64,000 nt of DNA from Abyssibacter sp036156195. Lineage in GTDB: Bacteria; Pseudomonadota; Gammaproteobacteria; Nevskiales; OUC007. The stretch covers positions 124,001-188,000 of the forward strand of contig JAYZUZ010000009.1 of the NCBI GenBank assembly GCA_036156195.1, read 5' to 3'. This document shows positions 32,834-41,295 of this stretch, in pieces. The translations under genes and the position numbers were made by a program. Position 1 is the first letter of the stretch. Each line of letters starts with the position of its first letter. The notes below the pieces were generated by a model. It was not told the origin of the DNA and did not search any database. It was given only the letters and a program-made list of their open reading frames with translations.

Positions 32834-33018
32834 TATCTCCTGCGGTGTACGACAGCGTGCCGGGTTACCTCCTGAGCCAATGCACCACACCGGGGAGGGT
32901 TGGTTGCCCGTGGTGAGCACGTCCACTTCGGGTGGAAAGCCTAAACGGGCGATCCGAATCCCCACCTGAGATCATGTCTCAGGGTCAAAGGCACGCAACG
33001 GCACAGGCGGGAGATGCC
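32834..33018 (+). ncRNA. ssrS: 6S RNA
   Basis: Regulatory RNA that mimics an open promoter and sequesters sigma-70 RNA polymerase in stationary phase. The ends form a closing stem: ATCTCCTGC (32835-32843) pairs with GCGGGAGAT (33007-33015). Between them are the conserved CCTCCTGAGCC, a CGTGGTGAGCACGTCC segment and AAGCCTAAACGGGCGA, all typical of 6S RNA. TAATAC at 32822-32827 is a -10 at the right distance. Length (about 185) and position between zapA and the cyclo-ligase are canonical. The exact ends are estimated. The ATG of the next gene lies in the closing stem. Confidence 0.93.
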
Positions 33019-33619
33019 TTCCCCAGTTTCCAGTTCAGATGCGCGTCGCGCGCTGCGGCGACAGCTCTTGCAGGCGCGGCGTGCAGTGGACGAGAGCCAG
33101 CGCAGCCAGCTGCAACGGGTGGCCCAGCGCCTGGCCTACCAGGACCCTTGGCTTAGACGCGCTGGCCGCGTGGCAGCCTACCGAGCGCTGCCGTCAGAAG
33201 CGCCGACCGACCGGTTGCTGGACGCCCTCCACCAACAGGGCAAACAGCTGTACCTGCCTCGTGTCGTCGGCAATCGCATGCACTTTATTCGCTACGCCCG
33301 AGGAGACCGCCTCCAGACTCACCCGCTCGGCATGGCGCAACCTCACGGCCCTTGGCTACTGTCCAAGCGAGCACTCGACGTGGTCATTGTGCCGCTCGTG
33401 GGCTTTGATCGACGGGGCTATCGGATGGGCATGGGCGGTGGCTTTTACGACCGCTGCTTCGCCAGACACCTGACGGCCCGGGCCTGGACCCGTCCCCGCC
33501 TCATCGGCTTGGCATTCGAGGCACAGGCCGTGGATCGCCTACCGGTGGAGCCGCACGATGTCCCGCTGGACGCAATCATCACCGAACGGGGCATGACCCG
33601 CTTTCCGCGCAGCCGCTAG
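33014..33619 (+). CDS. 5-formyltetrahydrofolate cyclo-ligase
   Basis: Converts 5-formyl-THF to methenyl-THF with ATP (YgfA in E. coli). The 201-residue protein has the N-terminal basic helix (ARRALRRQLLQARRAV), VIVPLVGFDRRGYRMGMGGG near residue 125 and FYDRCF. The only reasonable start is the ATG at 33014, inside the 3' strand of the 6S RNA closing stem, preceded immediately by GGGAG. Translation of this message and folding of mature 6S RNA would therefore exclude each other. Co-transcription with 6S RNA is known in E. coli. Confidence 0.92.
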   Translation: MPSPVSSSDARRALRRQLLQARRAVDESQRSQLQRVAQRLAYQDPWLRRAGRVAAYRALPSEAPTDRLLDALHQQGKQLYLPRVVGNRMHFIRYARGDRLQTHPLGMAQPHGPWLLSKRALDVVIVPLVGFDRRGYRMGMGGGFYDRCFARHLTARAWTRPRLIGLAFEAQAVDRLPVEPHDVPLDAIITERGMTRFPRSR

Positions 33620-33658
33620 ACTGCGCGACCCGCTACACGCCGAGGAGTGTTGACCACC

Positions 33659-34141
33659 ATGCAGTACTGGCTGATGAAATCCGAACCGGACGAGTTCTCC
33701 TTCGATGACCTCGAACAGCGTCCGGATCAGAGGGAACCCTGGGATGGCGTGCGCAACTACCAAGCCCGCAACATGATGAGAGATAGCATGCAGGTGGGCG
33801 ACCCCGTGTTCTTTTATCACTCCAACTGCGAGGTACCAGGGATTGTCGGCATCGCTGAAGTCGCGAGCGAACCCCGCCCCGATCACACGGCCTTTGACCC
33901 GGACGACAAACACTACGACCCCAAGAGCGACCCGGAAAACCCTCGCTGGTTTCTGGTCGACGTCGGCTTTGTACGCCACCTGACACGTAAGATCCCGCTC
34001 GCCGAGATCAAGCAGCACAGCGACGCACTGGACGGACTGCCCTTGATTCGTCGCGGCAATCGGCTGTCCGTCATGCCGATCGATCCCGAGCACTGGGACT
34101 ACATTCTTGACCTGGAACCAGACAGCGCCGAGACGACTTAA
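33659..34141 (+). CDS. EVE domain protein
   Basis: A 160-residue single-domain EVE protein (PUA-like fold thought to bind modified bases in nucleic acid). It opens QYWLMKSEPDEFSFDDL and contains WDGVRNYQARNMMRD and VFFYHSNCEVPGIVGIAEV, the aromatic-cage region, then NPRWFLVDVGFVRHL. ATG 33659 follows GAGGAG. It is the last gene of the plus-strand run from zapA and converges on ilvA. Genomic partners give no restriction or methylation system nearby, so a housekeeping role is more likely than defence. Confidence 0.93.
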   Translation: MQYWLMKSEPDEFSFDDLEQRPDQREPWDGVRNYQARNMMRDSMQVGDPVFFYHSNCEVPGIVGIAEVASEPRPDHTAFDPDDKHYDPKSDPENPRWFLVDVGFVRHLTRKIPLAEIKQHSDALDGLPLIRRGNRLSVMPIDPEHWDYILDLEPDSAETT

Positions 34142-34143
34142 AG

Positions 34144-34221
34144 AAACACGGATCTATTCGCGCCGCCAAGTGGCTGCCTGAGAACAGGCACCGCCTACGT
34201 AGCACGAATAGATCGCTGTTT
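34144..34221. repeat. Large imperfect palindrome between convergent genes
   Basis: AAACACGGATCTATTCG (34144-34160) pairs with CGAATAGATCGCTGTTT (34205-34221), 15 of 17 positions, the only mismatch being CG against GC. Inside, TGCCTG-AGAA-CAGGCA (34175-34190) forms a second hairpin. The 78-base element fills almost exactly the gap between the EVE and ilvA stops. It may be a bidirectional terminator, but the arms are AT-rich at the outside and no long T run follows. Confidence 0.7.
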
Positions 34222-34223
34222 CC

Positions 34224-35777
34224 CTAGCGCAGGAAGAGACGGTACGCCGGGTTCTCTGACTCGTCCCAGAATCGATAGCCAATGGCCCCAAGGCGCTCGA
34301 TAAACGCGTCGAACTCGTTATCGGGCACCTGGAAACCCACCAACACGCGACCAAACGCAGCGCCATGGTTACGGTAGTGAAAAAGGGAGATATTCCACTG
34401 CCCACCCAACTGCTGCAGAAAGCGCATGAGGGCACCCGGACGTTCAGGGAACTCAAAACGGAACAGCCGCTCATCCGCCAGCGCATCCGCGCGCCCACCC
34501 ACCAGATGGCGCAAATGTTCTTTGGCGACTTCGTTGTCGCTTAGATCAGCCAGGGCATAGCCTGCCGCCCTGAACTCGGCACACAGCGCGTCGCGTTCGC
34601 GGTCACCATCGCGGATGGCCACACCGACAAAAACCTGTGCCCGATGCGTGTCTGCGTAGCGGTAGTTGAACTCGGTGACGGCACGCTTGCCAATGTGCGC
34701 GCAAAACGCCAGAAAGCTACCGGGCTGCTCGGTCAGCGTTACGGCCAGCAAGGCCTCCCGGTGCGCGCCAAGCGCGGTGCGCTCAGCCACATAGCGCAAG
34801 CGGTCAAAGTTGATGTTGGCACCACTGACCACGGCCACCATCGCCTCCGACGCCGCGCCACGGGCCACGACATCGCGCTCCAGTCCCGCCAGCGCCAGCG
34901 CACCAGCCGGTTCCGGGACACTGCGGGTCTCCTCGAACACGGCCCGCATGGCTGCGCAAATTTCGTCGATAGAGACTTGCACGGTGCGATCCACGCACTG
35001 CCGGGCGACCGCAAATGGATAGGCGCCGATCTGCCGCACGGCCACACCATCGGCGAAGAGACCCACCTGATCCAGCACGACGCGCTGCTGCGCTGCCAGC
35101 GCGTGATGCAAACAGGCGGAATCCACGGGCTCGACTGCGATGATCTCGATGTCCGGCCGGCGCTGCTTCAAATACGCCGCCATGCCGCCGATCAGCCCGC
35201 CGCCGCCCACCGGTATGTACACGCGGGCGATGGGATCCGGGTGCTGGTCCAGCAACTCCCGCGCCACAGTGCCCTGACCCGCCATGACCCAAGGGTCGTC
35301 ATAGGGGTGGATAAAGGTTTGTCCACGCTGCTGCACCAAGGTCATGGCATGGGCTAGCGCATCATCGTAGGCATCGCCGACGAGCACGACCTCAGCCCCC
35401 AGTGCGCGGACCGCGTCAACCTTGATCGTCGGCGTGGTCTCGGGCATCACAATCGTGGTCCGAATGCCCAGCGTCTGTCCGGCCAACGCAACGCCCTGGG
35501 CATGATTACCGGCTGAGGCCGCGACCACCCCAGCCTCGCGCTGCGCGGGGCTGAGCCGCGCAATGCGGTTATACGCGCCGCGCAGCTTGAAGGAATGCAC
35601 AGGCTGGGCGTCTTCCCGCTTCAGCCACACAGGGCCGTCCAGGCGCAGTGACAGTTTGTCCGCAGCCTGCAATGGCGACACCTGTGCCACGTCGTAGACC
35701 ACGGCCGCCTCGACATCCCGAGCCAACTGGGCAAGGTCAACAGCGGGCCACGCCGCAGGATCAGCAGCATCAGTCAT
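34224..35777 (-). CDS. ilvA: Threonine ammonia-lyase, biosynthetic
   Basis: PLP enzyme deaminating threonine to 2-oxobutanoate, first step to isoleucine. The 517-residue protein has the PLP-binding Lys64 in PVHSFKLRGAYNR, SAGNHAQGVALAG, and the PLP phosphate loop PVGGGGLIGGMA. Two C-terminal ACT-like regulatory domains at about 335-420 and 430-517 (RLFRFEFPERPGALMRFLQQ in the second) give isoleucine feedback. This is the long allosteric form, not the catabolic one. It is monocistronic here, divergent from proC. Confidence 0.96.
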   Translation of the reverse strand: MTDAADPAAWPAVDLAQLARDVEAAVVYDVAQVSPLQAADKLSLRLDGPVWLKREDAQPVHSFKLRGAYNRIARLSPAQREAGVVAASAGNHAQGVALAGQTLGIRTTIVMPETTPTIKVDAVRALGAEVVLVGDAYDDALAHAMTLVQQRGQTFIHPYDDPWVMAGQGTVARELLDQHPDPIARVYIPVGGGGLIGGMAAYLKQRRPDIEIIAVEPVDSACLHHALAAQQRVVLDQVGLFADGVAVRQIGAYPFAVARQCVDRTVQVSIDEICAAMRAVFEETRSVPEPAGALALAGLERDVVARGAASEAMVAVVSGANINFDRLRYVAERTALGAHREALLAVTLTEQPGSFLAFCAHIGKRAVTEFNYRYADTHRAQVFVGVAIRDGDRERDALCAEFRAAGYALADLSDNEVAKEHLRHLVGGRADALADERLFRFEFPERPGALMRFLQQLGGQWNISLFHYRNHGAAFGRVLVGFQVPDNEFDAFIERLGAIGYRFWDESENPAYRLFLR

Positions 35778-35837
35778 GAAAAGGAGCGCCTTGGGCAGCG
35801 AATAAGCAGGTGAGCTCGTTTATCATACGGCGTCATC

Positions 35838-36689
35838 ATGATTGCAACGAATCCCCCCATTCCCCGCATCGGCTTCATTGGTGCCGGCAACCTCGCCACC
35901 AGCCTGATTGGCGGCCTGATCCAGGCCGGCTGGTCGCCCGACTCTTTGTGCGCAGCCGACCCGTCGGATGCGACGCGACAGCGACTGACGGAACAGTTCG
36001 GCCTGCTTGTTTCTCCCGAGAATGGCGACATTGTCCATCAGGCAGACGTCGTGGTACTCGCGGTCAAACCGCAGATCATGCAACCCGTGGCCCGCGCAGT
36101 GGCTGAAGCCATCCGCCCCACACAAACAGTGGTATCGGTTGCGGCGGGAATTGAAGGCCCCGCACTGACGCGATGGCTAACCACCAACCTGGGCACACCC
36201 GGCGTCATCCGCGCCATGCCGAACACGCCGGCGCTGCTGGGCGCCGGAGCCACGGGTCTGGTGGCGATCAACAGCGTGAGCGAACTGGGCCGGCAGACCA
36301 CGGAATCGATTTTCAGGGCTGTCGGCTCGGTGGAATGGTTGGCGCAGGAGGCCGACCTCAACGCAGTGATTGCAGTCGCCGGTAGTGCGCCGGCCTATTT
36401 CTTCGCGTTCATCGAAGCGCTGACGCGTGGCGGCGCCGCGCTGGGCCTCCCCGAACAAACCGCCGAGCGGTTGGCGATTCAAACCGCCCTCGGTGCTGCG
36501 CGGATGGCGGCAGAAACCGATGTACCCGTCCAAACCCTGCGAGAGCGGGTCACCTCACCCGGCGGCACAACCGCCGAAGCCTTGAAAGCTTTTCGCGCCG
36601 GCGGACTCGACGCGCTGGTACAGCAAGCCATGCAAGCAGCAGTCGACCGCGCCGAGGCCATGGCCGACGAATTTGGAGCAACGGACTAA
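35838..36689 (+). CDS. proC: Pyrroline-5-carboxylate reductase
   Basis: Last step of proline synthesis, NAD(P)H-dependent. The 283-residue protein starts with the Rossmann motif IGFIGAGNLATSLIGG and ends with the conserved substrate-binding block LRERVTSPGGTTAEALKAF. Preceding AVAGSAPAYFFAFIEAL is also diagnostic. It overlaps yggT by one base (TAATG), a common pairing in gammaproteobacteria. Confidence 0.97.
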   Translation: MIATNPPIPRIGFIGAGNLATSLIGGLIQAGWSPDSLCAADPSDATRQRLTEQFGLLVSPENGDIVHQADVVVLAVKPQIMQPVARAVAEAIRPTQTVVSVAAGIEGPALTRWLTTNLGTPGVIRAMPNTPALLGAGATGLVAINSVSELGRQTTESIFRAVGSVEWLAQEADLNAVIAVAGSAPAYFFAFIEALTRGGAALGLPEQTAERLAIQTALGAARMAAETDVPVQTLRERVTSPGGTTAEALKAFRAGGLDALVQQAMQAAVDRAEAMADEFGATD

Positions 36690-37243
36690 TGGGTCAAGCA
36701 CAAAACGCCGGACTGTTTCTGGTCAACACCCTGTTCACGCTCTACATGAGCGTCGTGTTTCTGCGCATCGTGCTGCGGTGGGTGGCGGCGAACTTTCATA
36801 ACCCGCTGTCTCAGTTCATCTGGCAGGTCACCAACCCTCCGCTTGCACCCCTCGCACGCGTGGTGCCCCGCTGGCGGCGCCTGGACACCGCCGCCCTGGT
36901 CTTGCTCCTGGCCCTGTCGGTGGCGCATATCGTTATCGTGCTGGCTATGACGCCCTATCAGCTGGGCCCGATCGCCATCGGCTGGTTTGCGCTGCTTAAG
37001 CTGATCGTGCTGGTCCTCAACGTGTACACCTTCACGATTTTCGTCCAGGCGATCATGAGCTGGCTGGGCCCACAGCAAAGCAACCCGGCCAGCGCCTTGC
37101 TGTGGAGTGTCAATGAACCGGTACTGGCACCCGTTCGCCGCGTAATCCCACCGATTGGCGGCCTGGACCTGACCCCGTTGGCCGTGATTCTGGGCCTGCA
37201 AGTGCTCAGCCGCCTAATCAACCTGCCCTACCTGTTTCGTTGA
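36689..37243 (+). CDS. YggT-family inner-membrane protein
   Basis: A 184-residue membrane protein with two YGGT repeats, each ending in a similar FNHP/QSNP-type motif: NFHNPLSQFIWQVTNPPLAP in the first half and QQSNPASALLWSVNEPVLAP in the second. Four membrane helices are likely. YggT proteins are implicated in osmotic or cation tolerance. It overlaps proC upstream and metX downstream by one base each. Confidence 0.92.
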   Translation: MGQAQNAGLFLVNTLFTLYMSVVFLRIVLRWVAANFHNPLSQFIWQVTNPPLAPLARVVPRWRRLDTAALVLLLALSVAHIVIVLAMTPYQLGPIAIGWFALLKLIVLVLNVYTFTIFVQAIMSWLGPQQSNPASALLWSVNEPVLAPVRRVIPPIGGLDLTPLAVILGLQVLSRLINLPYLFR

Positions 37244-38367
37244 TGATCGAATCCGACGGCGTCGGCCTAGTCGAACCGCAGCGATTGCATTTTGACGCAC
37301 CGCTTGAGTTGGAGTGCGGCACGGTTCTCGACAGCTACGAGCTCGCCTACGAAACCTATGGCCAGCCCAATGCGGATGCGAGCAATGCCATCCTGATCTG
37401 CCATGCCTTGTCAGGCGATCACCACGCCGCCGGCCGCCATCATTCCGACGACCGCAAGCCCGGCTGGTGGGACAACTGCATAGGCCCTGGTCGCCCGATC
37501 GACACCAACCGCTACTTTGTCGTCTGCTCCAATAACCTGGGGGGGTGCGGCGGCTCGACCGGCCCCACCAGCATCATGCCGGGCGCCAACCGTCCCTGGG
37601 GCCCTGACTTCCCCATCGTGACCGTCGGTGACTGGGTTCGCACTCAGGCGCGCCTGGCCGATGCCCTGGGCATTCCACGCTGGCATGCCGTCATCGGTGG
37701 CAGCCTGGGCGGCATGCAGGCTCTGGACTGGTCCATTCGTTACCCGGACAGAGTCGCGCGCGCCGTCGTGGTTGCCGCCGCACCCCGGCTATCTGCCCAG
37801 AACATTGCCTTTAACGAGATCGCGCGCCACGCCATCCGTTCCGACCCGCAATTCCATGATGGCCGGTACCTCGAACACGATGCCGTCCCCAGCGTCGGGC
37901 TACGGCTGGCACGGATGCTGGGGCACATTACCTACCTGTCGGACGATGGCATGCGCGCGCGCTTCGGGCGTGATCGACGCAGCGACCAGGCGCGATTCAA
38001 TTTCGATGTCGAGTTCGAAATCGAATCGTATCTGCGCTATCAGGGCGAAAGCTTCGTGAGCCGCTTTGATGCCAATACCTATCTGCTGATGACCAAGGCG
38101 TTGGACTATTTCGACCCGGCGCAGGCCACCAATGGCGATCTCGCCTGCGCCCTGGAACCCACGCAAGCCCGCTTCCTGGTCATCGCCTTTTCGAGTGACT
38201 GGCGCTTCGCACCCGAGCGCTCGCAGGAAATTGTGCAGGCCTTGCTGGCACGGAAGAAACGCGTCAGCTACCTGGAGATCGAGTCCGACTTCGGACACGA
38301 CGCGTTTCTCATGCCCATCGACTTGTACCACCGCGCACTTCGAGCGTTTCTCGAGGTGCCGGCATGA
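37243..38367 (+). CDS. metX: Homoserine O-acyltransferase (MetX)
   Basis: Activates homoserine by O-acylation for methionine synthesis. The 374-residue alpha/beta-hydrolase has the triad Ser154 (GGSLGGMQ), Asp319 (FSSDWRFAP) and His352 (SDFGHDAFL). NNLGGCGGSTGPTS is the oxyanion-region signature. With metW alongside, proteobacterial MetX enzymes may use succinyl-CoA rather than acetyl-CoA, so the acyl donor is left open. ATG 37243 overlaps the yggT stop; the ATGA junction couples it to metW. Confidence 0.95.
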   Translation: MIESDGVGLVEPQRLHFDAPLELECGTVLDSYELAYETYGQPNADASNAILICHALSGDHHAAGRHHSDDRKPGWWDNCIGPGRPIDTNRYFVVCSNNLGGCGGSTGPTSIMPGANRPWGPDFPIVTVGDWVRTQARLADALGIPRWHAVIGGSLGGMQALDWSIRYPDRVARAVVVAAAPRLSAQNIAFNEIARHAIRSDPQFHDGRYLEHDAVPSVGLRLARMLGHITYLSDDGMRARFGRDRRSDQARFNFDVEFEIESYLRYQGESFVSRFDANTYLLMTKALDYFDPAQATNGDLACALEPTQARFLVIAFSSDWRFAPERSQEIVQALLARKKRVSYLEIESDFGHDAFLMPIDLYHRALRAFLEVPA

Positions 38368-38963
38368 GCCTGCGCGCCGATCTCGCACTGATGAGCCGGT
38401 GGATTCCCGCCGAAGCCTCGGTGCTCGACCTGGGCTGCGGTGATGGCACGTTACTCCACCGGCTCACCCTGGACAGGCAGGTCGTTGGCTTTGGGGTGGA
38501 AATCAATCCCGAACTGGTGACGACCTGCGTGGAACGCGGGCTCAACGTCATCCAGCGGGATCTGGCCGGCGGCATGGCGGACTTTGCTGATGGTGCCTTC
38601 GACTTCGTCGTCATGACCCAAGCCCTGCAAGCCGTGCCGCAGCCGGATCAAATTCTCAAGGAGATGGTTCGGGTCGGACGCGAAGCGGTGATTACCTTTC
38701 CGAATTTCGGACACTGGCGGACGCGGTGGGCGCTGGCCGTCGGTGGCCATATGCCGATCACGGATGCCCTGCCCCATCCTTGGTACTCGACGCCCAATGT
38801 GCGCCTGTGCACTGTGCGCGACTTCGAAGACTTGTGTACCGTCCAGGGCGTTCGCATTCTGGAGCGCGTCATGGTGGACGAACGCCACCGGTCCAACGGG
38901 TTGATGCAGGCCCTCCCCAATCTGCTGGGTGAAATTGCCGTCTACCGGGTGGCTTGTGCATGA
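38364..38963 (+). CDS. metW: Methionine biosynthesis protein MetW
   Basis: SAM-methyltransferase-like partner of MetX, needed in several proteobacteria for homoserine acylation. The 199-residue protein has the SAM-binding motif VLDLGCGDGTLLHRL near residue 20, then GFGVEINPELV and FDFVVMTQALQAV. WYSTPNVRLCTVRDFE is family-typical. Four-base overlaps join it to metX and to the DUF4426 gene. Confidence 0.95.
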   Translation: MSLRADLALMSRWIPAEASVLDLGCGDGTLLHRLTLDRQVVGFGVEINPELVTTCVERGLNVIQRDLAGGMADFADGAFDFVVMTQALQAVPQPDQILKEMVRVGREAVITFPNFGHWRTRWALAVGGHMPITDALPHPWYSTPNVRLCTVRDFEDLCTVQGVRILERVMVDERHRSNGLMQALPNLLGEIAVYRVACA

Positions 38964-39394
38964 GCAGAATGATCCGCTACAGCCTGTTCCTCGCCTGCAT
39001 GCTTGCCCCAGCGGCCTGGGCGGAGCAATTCGTTCAGGACGGCGACATTGTTGCGCACTACAACGCCATGACCGCGGCCGATTTGACTCCGGAGATCGCC
39101 AGCGCGCTGAATGTCCCTCGCAGTCGCAAGCGGGCCTTGGTCGTCATTCACGCACAGCAATTGGTCGGAGACCTACGGCAGTCACGCAAGGCCGTGGTCA
39201 CCGGCCAGGCGCGCAATCTGGTTGGGCAGGTGCGCAGGCTGGAGTTCCGGGTCGTGCGCGACGCGGATGTCGACTACGCCATTGCAACGCTGCCCGTCGC
39301 CAATCTGGAGACGCTTAGCTTCGATCTCGACATCCGGGTAGAGGGTCACCCGCGCCCACTGGCCGCCAGTTTCCGGCGCCAGTTCTACCACTAG
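38960..39394 (+). CDS. DUF4426 exported protein
   Basis: A 144-residue exported protein with a signal peptide (ending near AAWAEQ) and a DUF4426-type beta-rich domain that starts VQDGDIVAHYNAMTAADLTP. Genes of this family recur directly after metW, although the link to methionine metabolism is unexplained. ATG 38960 overlaps the metW stop by four bases. It ends the proC-yggT-metXW run. Confidence 0.85.
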   Translation: MSRMIRYSLFLACMLAPAAWAEQFVQDGDIVAHYNAMTAADLTPEIASALNVPRSRKRALVVIHAQQLVGDLRQSRKAVVTGQARNLVGQVRRLEFRVVRDADVDYAIATLPVANLETLSFDLDIRVEGHPRPLAASFRRQFYH

Positions 39395-39412
39395 CGCGCG
39401 CAGCAACAAGGC

Positions 39413-39871
39413 CTACTCGGGTGCGACCGACAATTTGCGCTGAATCCAATCCCGGTGAGGGATGTGGAGCATGTCCGAGAACCGACGCATGAGATGCTCC
39501 TCATGCTTATCCAACTCGCCGTCGGCATATGCCACGCGCCACAGTTGGGTGAGGACATCGAGCTTGTCCGCATAGGACAGCGAATCATTAATCGTCGCGA
39601 CAAATCGGTGCAGCGACACGGCTTCGTCCGCACGTCGCGACGCCGCCTGCATCAGGCGCGCGACCTGCCCCTCATCCAGCCCGAAGGCACTGCGCAACTC
39701 GGCTTCCACGGCGCGACGCTCGACGGCGTCCTCCGAAAAGTCCGCCCGAGCAACCTCCACCATCAGAACCGCCGCCGCCAACTGCACGTCGTCGAGTCCG
39801 GCCTGTTCTTTGTCTTGTTCAGCTGGCGTCGAAAACAGTTTCGACGCCAGCTGCTTGAGCGCGGACGGCAT
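39413..39871 (-). CDS. TerB-like helical protein
   Basis: A 152-residue cytoplasmic helical protein. DVQLAAAVLMVEVARADFSE and LTQLWRVAYADGELDKHEE are the paired acidic helical motifs of the TerB/DjlA-N (tellurite resistance B) fold, which binds metal ions. No other ter genes are nearby, so tellurite resistance should not be assumed. Its ATG overlaps the stop of the upstream beta-barrel gene by one base. Confidence 0.78.
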   Translation of the reverse strand: MPSALKQLASKLFSTPAEQDKEQAGLDDVQLAAAVLMVEVARADFSEDAVERRAVEAELRSAFGLDEGQVARLMQAASRRADEAVSLHRFVATINDSLSYADKLDVLTQLWRVAYADGELDKHEEHLMRRFSDMLHIPHRDWIQRKLSVAPE

Positions 39872-40581
39872 TAGAAGCCGAATGCAACCCGAAGGTTAAA
39901 CGACGAGTTGTCGCCGATTTGTTCGGCCTCTGCCGTGATCTTGAGCAGAGCCAGCGACAACTTGACGCCACCGAAGACGCGGTCCAAGTCGTAGTCTTCA
40001 TCGGAGAAGCCGGCGACGTCGGTGGTCACTTCGGAGTCCACCCGCCCATAGCCCACATAGGGTGTTGCCAGCAGAAAGCCCTTGGACACCGAGACGTCAT
40101 AGGACAGGGACTCCACTTCGATATCGTCCTCGCCCGTCGCGGACTGGTAGCCCACGCGCAGCGACACCGCGGGAATGGCCACATTGCCCGACACAAACGA
40201 GTAACGCGCCTCGCCGCCTAGCAAGGTGACATCGGTCCCCGGCACCAGACCGAGCTGCGCGCCGACCTCCACGTTGATCAGCGGGATACCCTTACTGGCC
40301 ACCAGGTTCACGAAGCCCAGACCACTGGGGTCCTCACCGACCAGGTCCTGCCAGTCATCACCGTTTTCGACGGTCGTGTAGCTCACCATACCGCCGACAT
40401 CGAAGCCCAGCAGGCCCTTGGTCTCGGCCGGGCTGGCCGAGCGATAGGCGAAAGCCGCGGCGAGATCCTCCCCCACACCACGGAAATCAGACTGATCTCC
40501 CCCGGTGAAATCCAGATCAACCGCCATCGCAGATGCGGGCAGCAAACCCAGACAGGCTGCCGCAATCACTCGTTTCGACAT
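39871..40581 (-). CDS. Outer-membrane beta-barrel protein (YfaZ-like)
   Basis: A 236-residue precursor with a signal peptide ending SAMAVD, then alternating strands, and a C-terminal FNLRVAFGF, the terminal Phe being typical of BAM substrates. The pattern resembles YfaZ-type outer-membrane proteins of unknown function. The frame is open to 40653, but MSKRVIAAACLGL gives the signal peptide. It overlaps the TerB-like gene by one base. Confidence 0.72.
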   Translation of the reverse strand: MSKRVIAAACLGLLPASAMAVDLDFTGGDQSDFRGVGEDLAAAFAYRSASPAETKGLLGFDVGGMVSYTTVENGDDWQDLVGEDPSGLGFVNLVASKGIPLINVEVGAQLGLVPGTDVTLLGGEARYSFVSGNVAIPAVSLRVGYQSATGEDDIEVESLSYDVSVSKGFLLATPYVGYGRVDSEVTTDVAGFSDEDYDLDRVFGGVKLSLALLKITAEAEQIGDNSSFNLRVAFGF

Positions 40582-40656
40582 TGCGTTCCACTCGTGTTTA
40601 GAAAAGGCCGCTGGAGAATAGCAAACCCGGCCGACCTTCCGATGAAGCCCCAATGC

Positions 40657-41295
40657 CTACAGTGCGGACCAGCGCTCATCTATGACAGCCGTCACCCGGC
40701 GCCGTAATCCGGTCAAATGTCCGTGGAAGAAATGACCGACCTCGGGCAACCAGACCTGATCAGGTACGGACTGCAGGGTTTCGAGAATATGGCGATTGCC
40801 CTGAGCAGGCACCACATCATCCGCCTCACCGTGGATGTAAAACCACGGACAACCCGGTGCAGGCAGATCGCCCAGCACCGTGTAGGACAGGGCCGGCGCC
40901 ACCGTCACCAGCTGCACAGCATCGCTGCGCGCTGCCGCATGCAGGCTGATCCAGCCACCAAAGGAAAAGCCCGCAACCAGTAATGGCTCGTCGGGACCGA
41001 ACTGTTCGCGCAGGTGCGCGATTGCAGCGAGGGCATCGTCCAGCTCGCCCTCCCCTCCGTCATGCAGACCTTCGCTATCACCCACACCCCGAAAGTTGAA
41101 CCGCAACGCCGCCAGTCCCTGCTGTTCGGCCGCGCGAGCCAGGGTGTAGGCCACCTTGTTGTCCAGCGTGCCGCCATACAACGGGTGCGGGTGACAAATG
41201 ACAGCGACACCGCGGCGCTCCCCTTCTGGCTCGCCCAGTGCGACTTCCAGCGCACCCGCAGGGCCGTCGATGGTGTATCGCTTCGGATCATTCAT
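40657..41295 (-). CDS. Alpha/beta hydrolase (COG2945-like)
   Basis: A 212-residue cytoplasmic hydrolase. VICHPHPLYGGTLDNKV and LRFNFRGVGDSEG are signatures of the small dienelactone hydrolase-like group; the nucleophile Ser is in VAGFSFGGWIS, with Asp in GEADDVVPA and His in VGHFFHGHL. Substrate is unknown. It overlaps the antiporter gene by four bases and is probably co-transcribed with it. Confidence 0.88.
   Translation of the reverse strand: MNDPKRYTIDGPAGALEVALGEPEGERRGVAVICHPHPLYGGTLDNKVAYTLARAAEQQGLAALRFNFRGVGDSEGLHDGGEGELDDALAAIAHLREQFGPDEPLLVAGFSFGGWISLHAAARSDAVQLVTVAPALSYTVLGDLPAPGCPWFYIHGEADDVVPAQGNRHILETLQSVPDQVWLPEVGHFFHGHLTGLRRRVTAVIDERWSAL

Noticed and set aside
33659..34141. 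EVE protein as part of a defence system
   Set aside because: Its neighbours are zapA, 6S RNA, cyclo-ligase and ilvA; no restriction, methylase or McrB-type gene is near.
34144..34221. Integron attC site
   Set aside because: The palindrome lacks the conserved GTTRRRY and RYYYAAC core sites, and no integrase or cassette array is nearby.
39413..39871. Tellurite resistance locus
   Set aside because: Only a TerB-like fold is present; terA, terC, terD, terE and terZ are absent.
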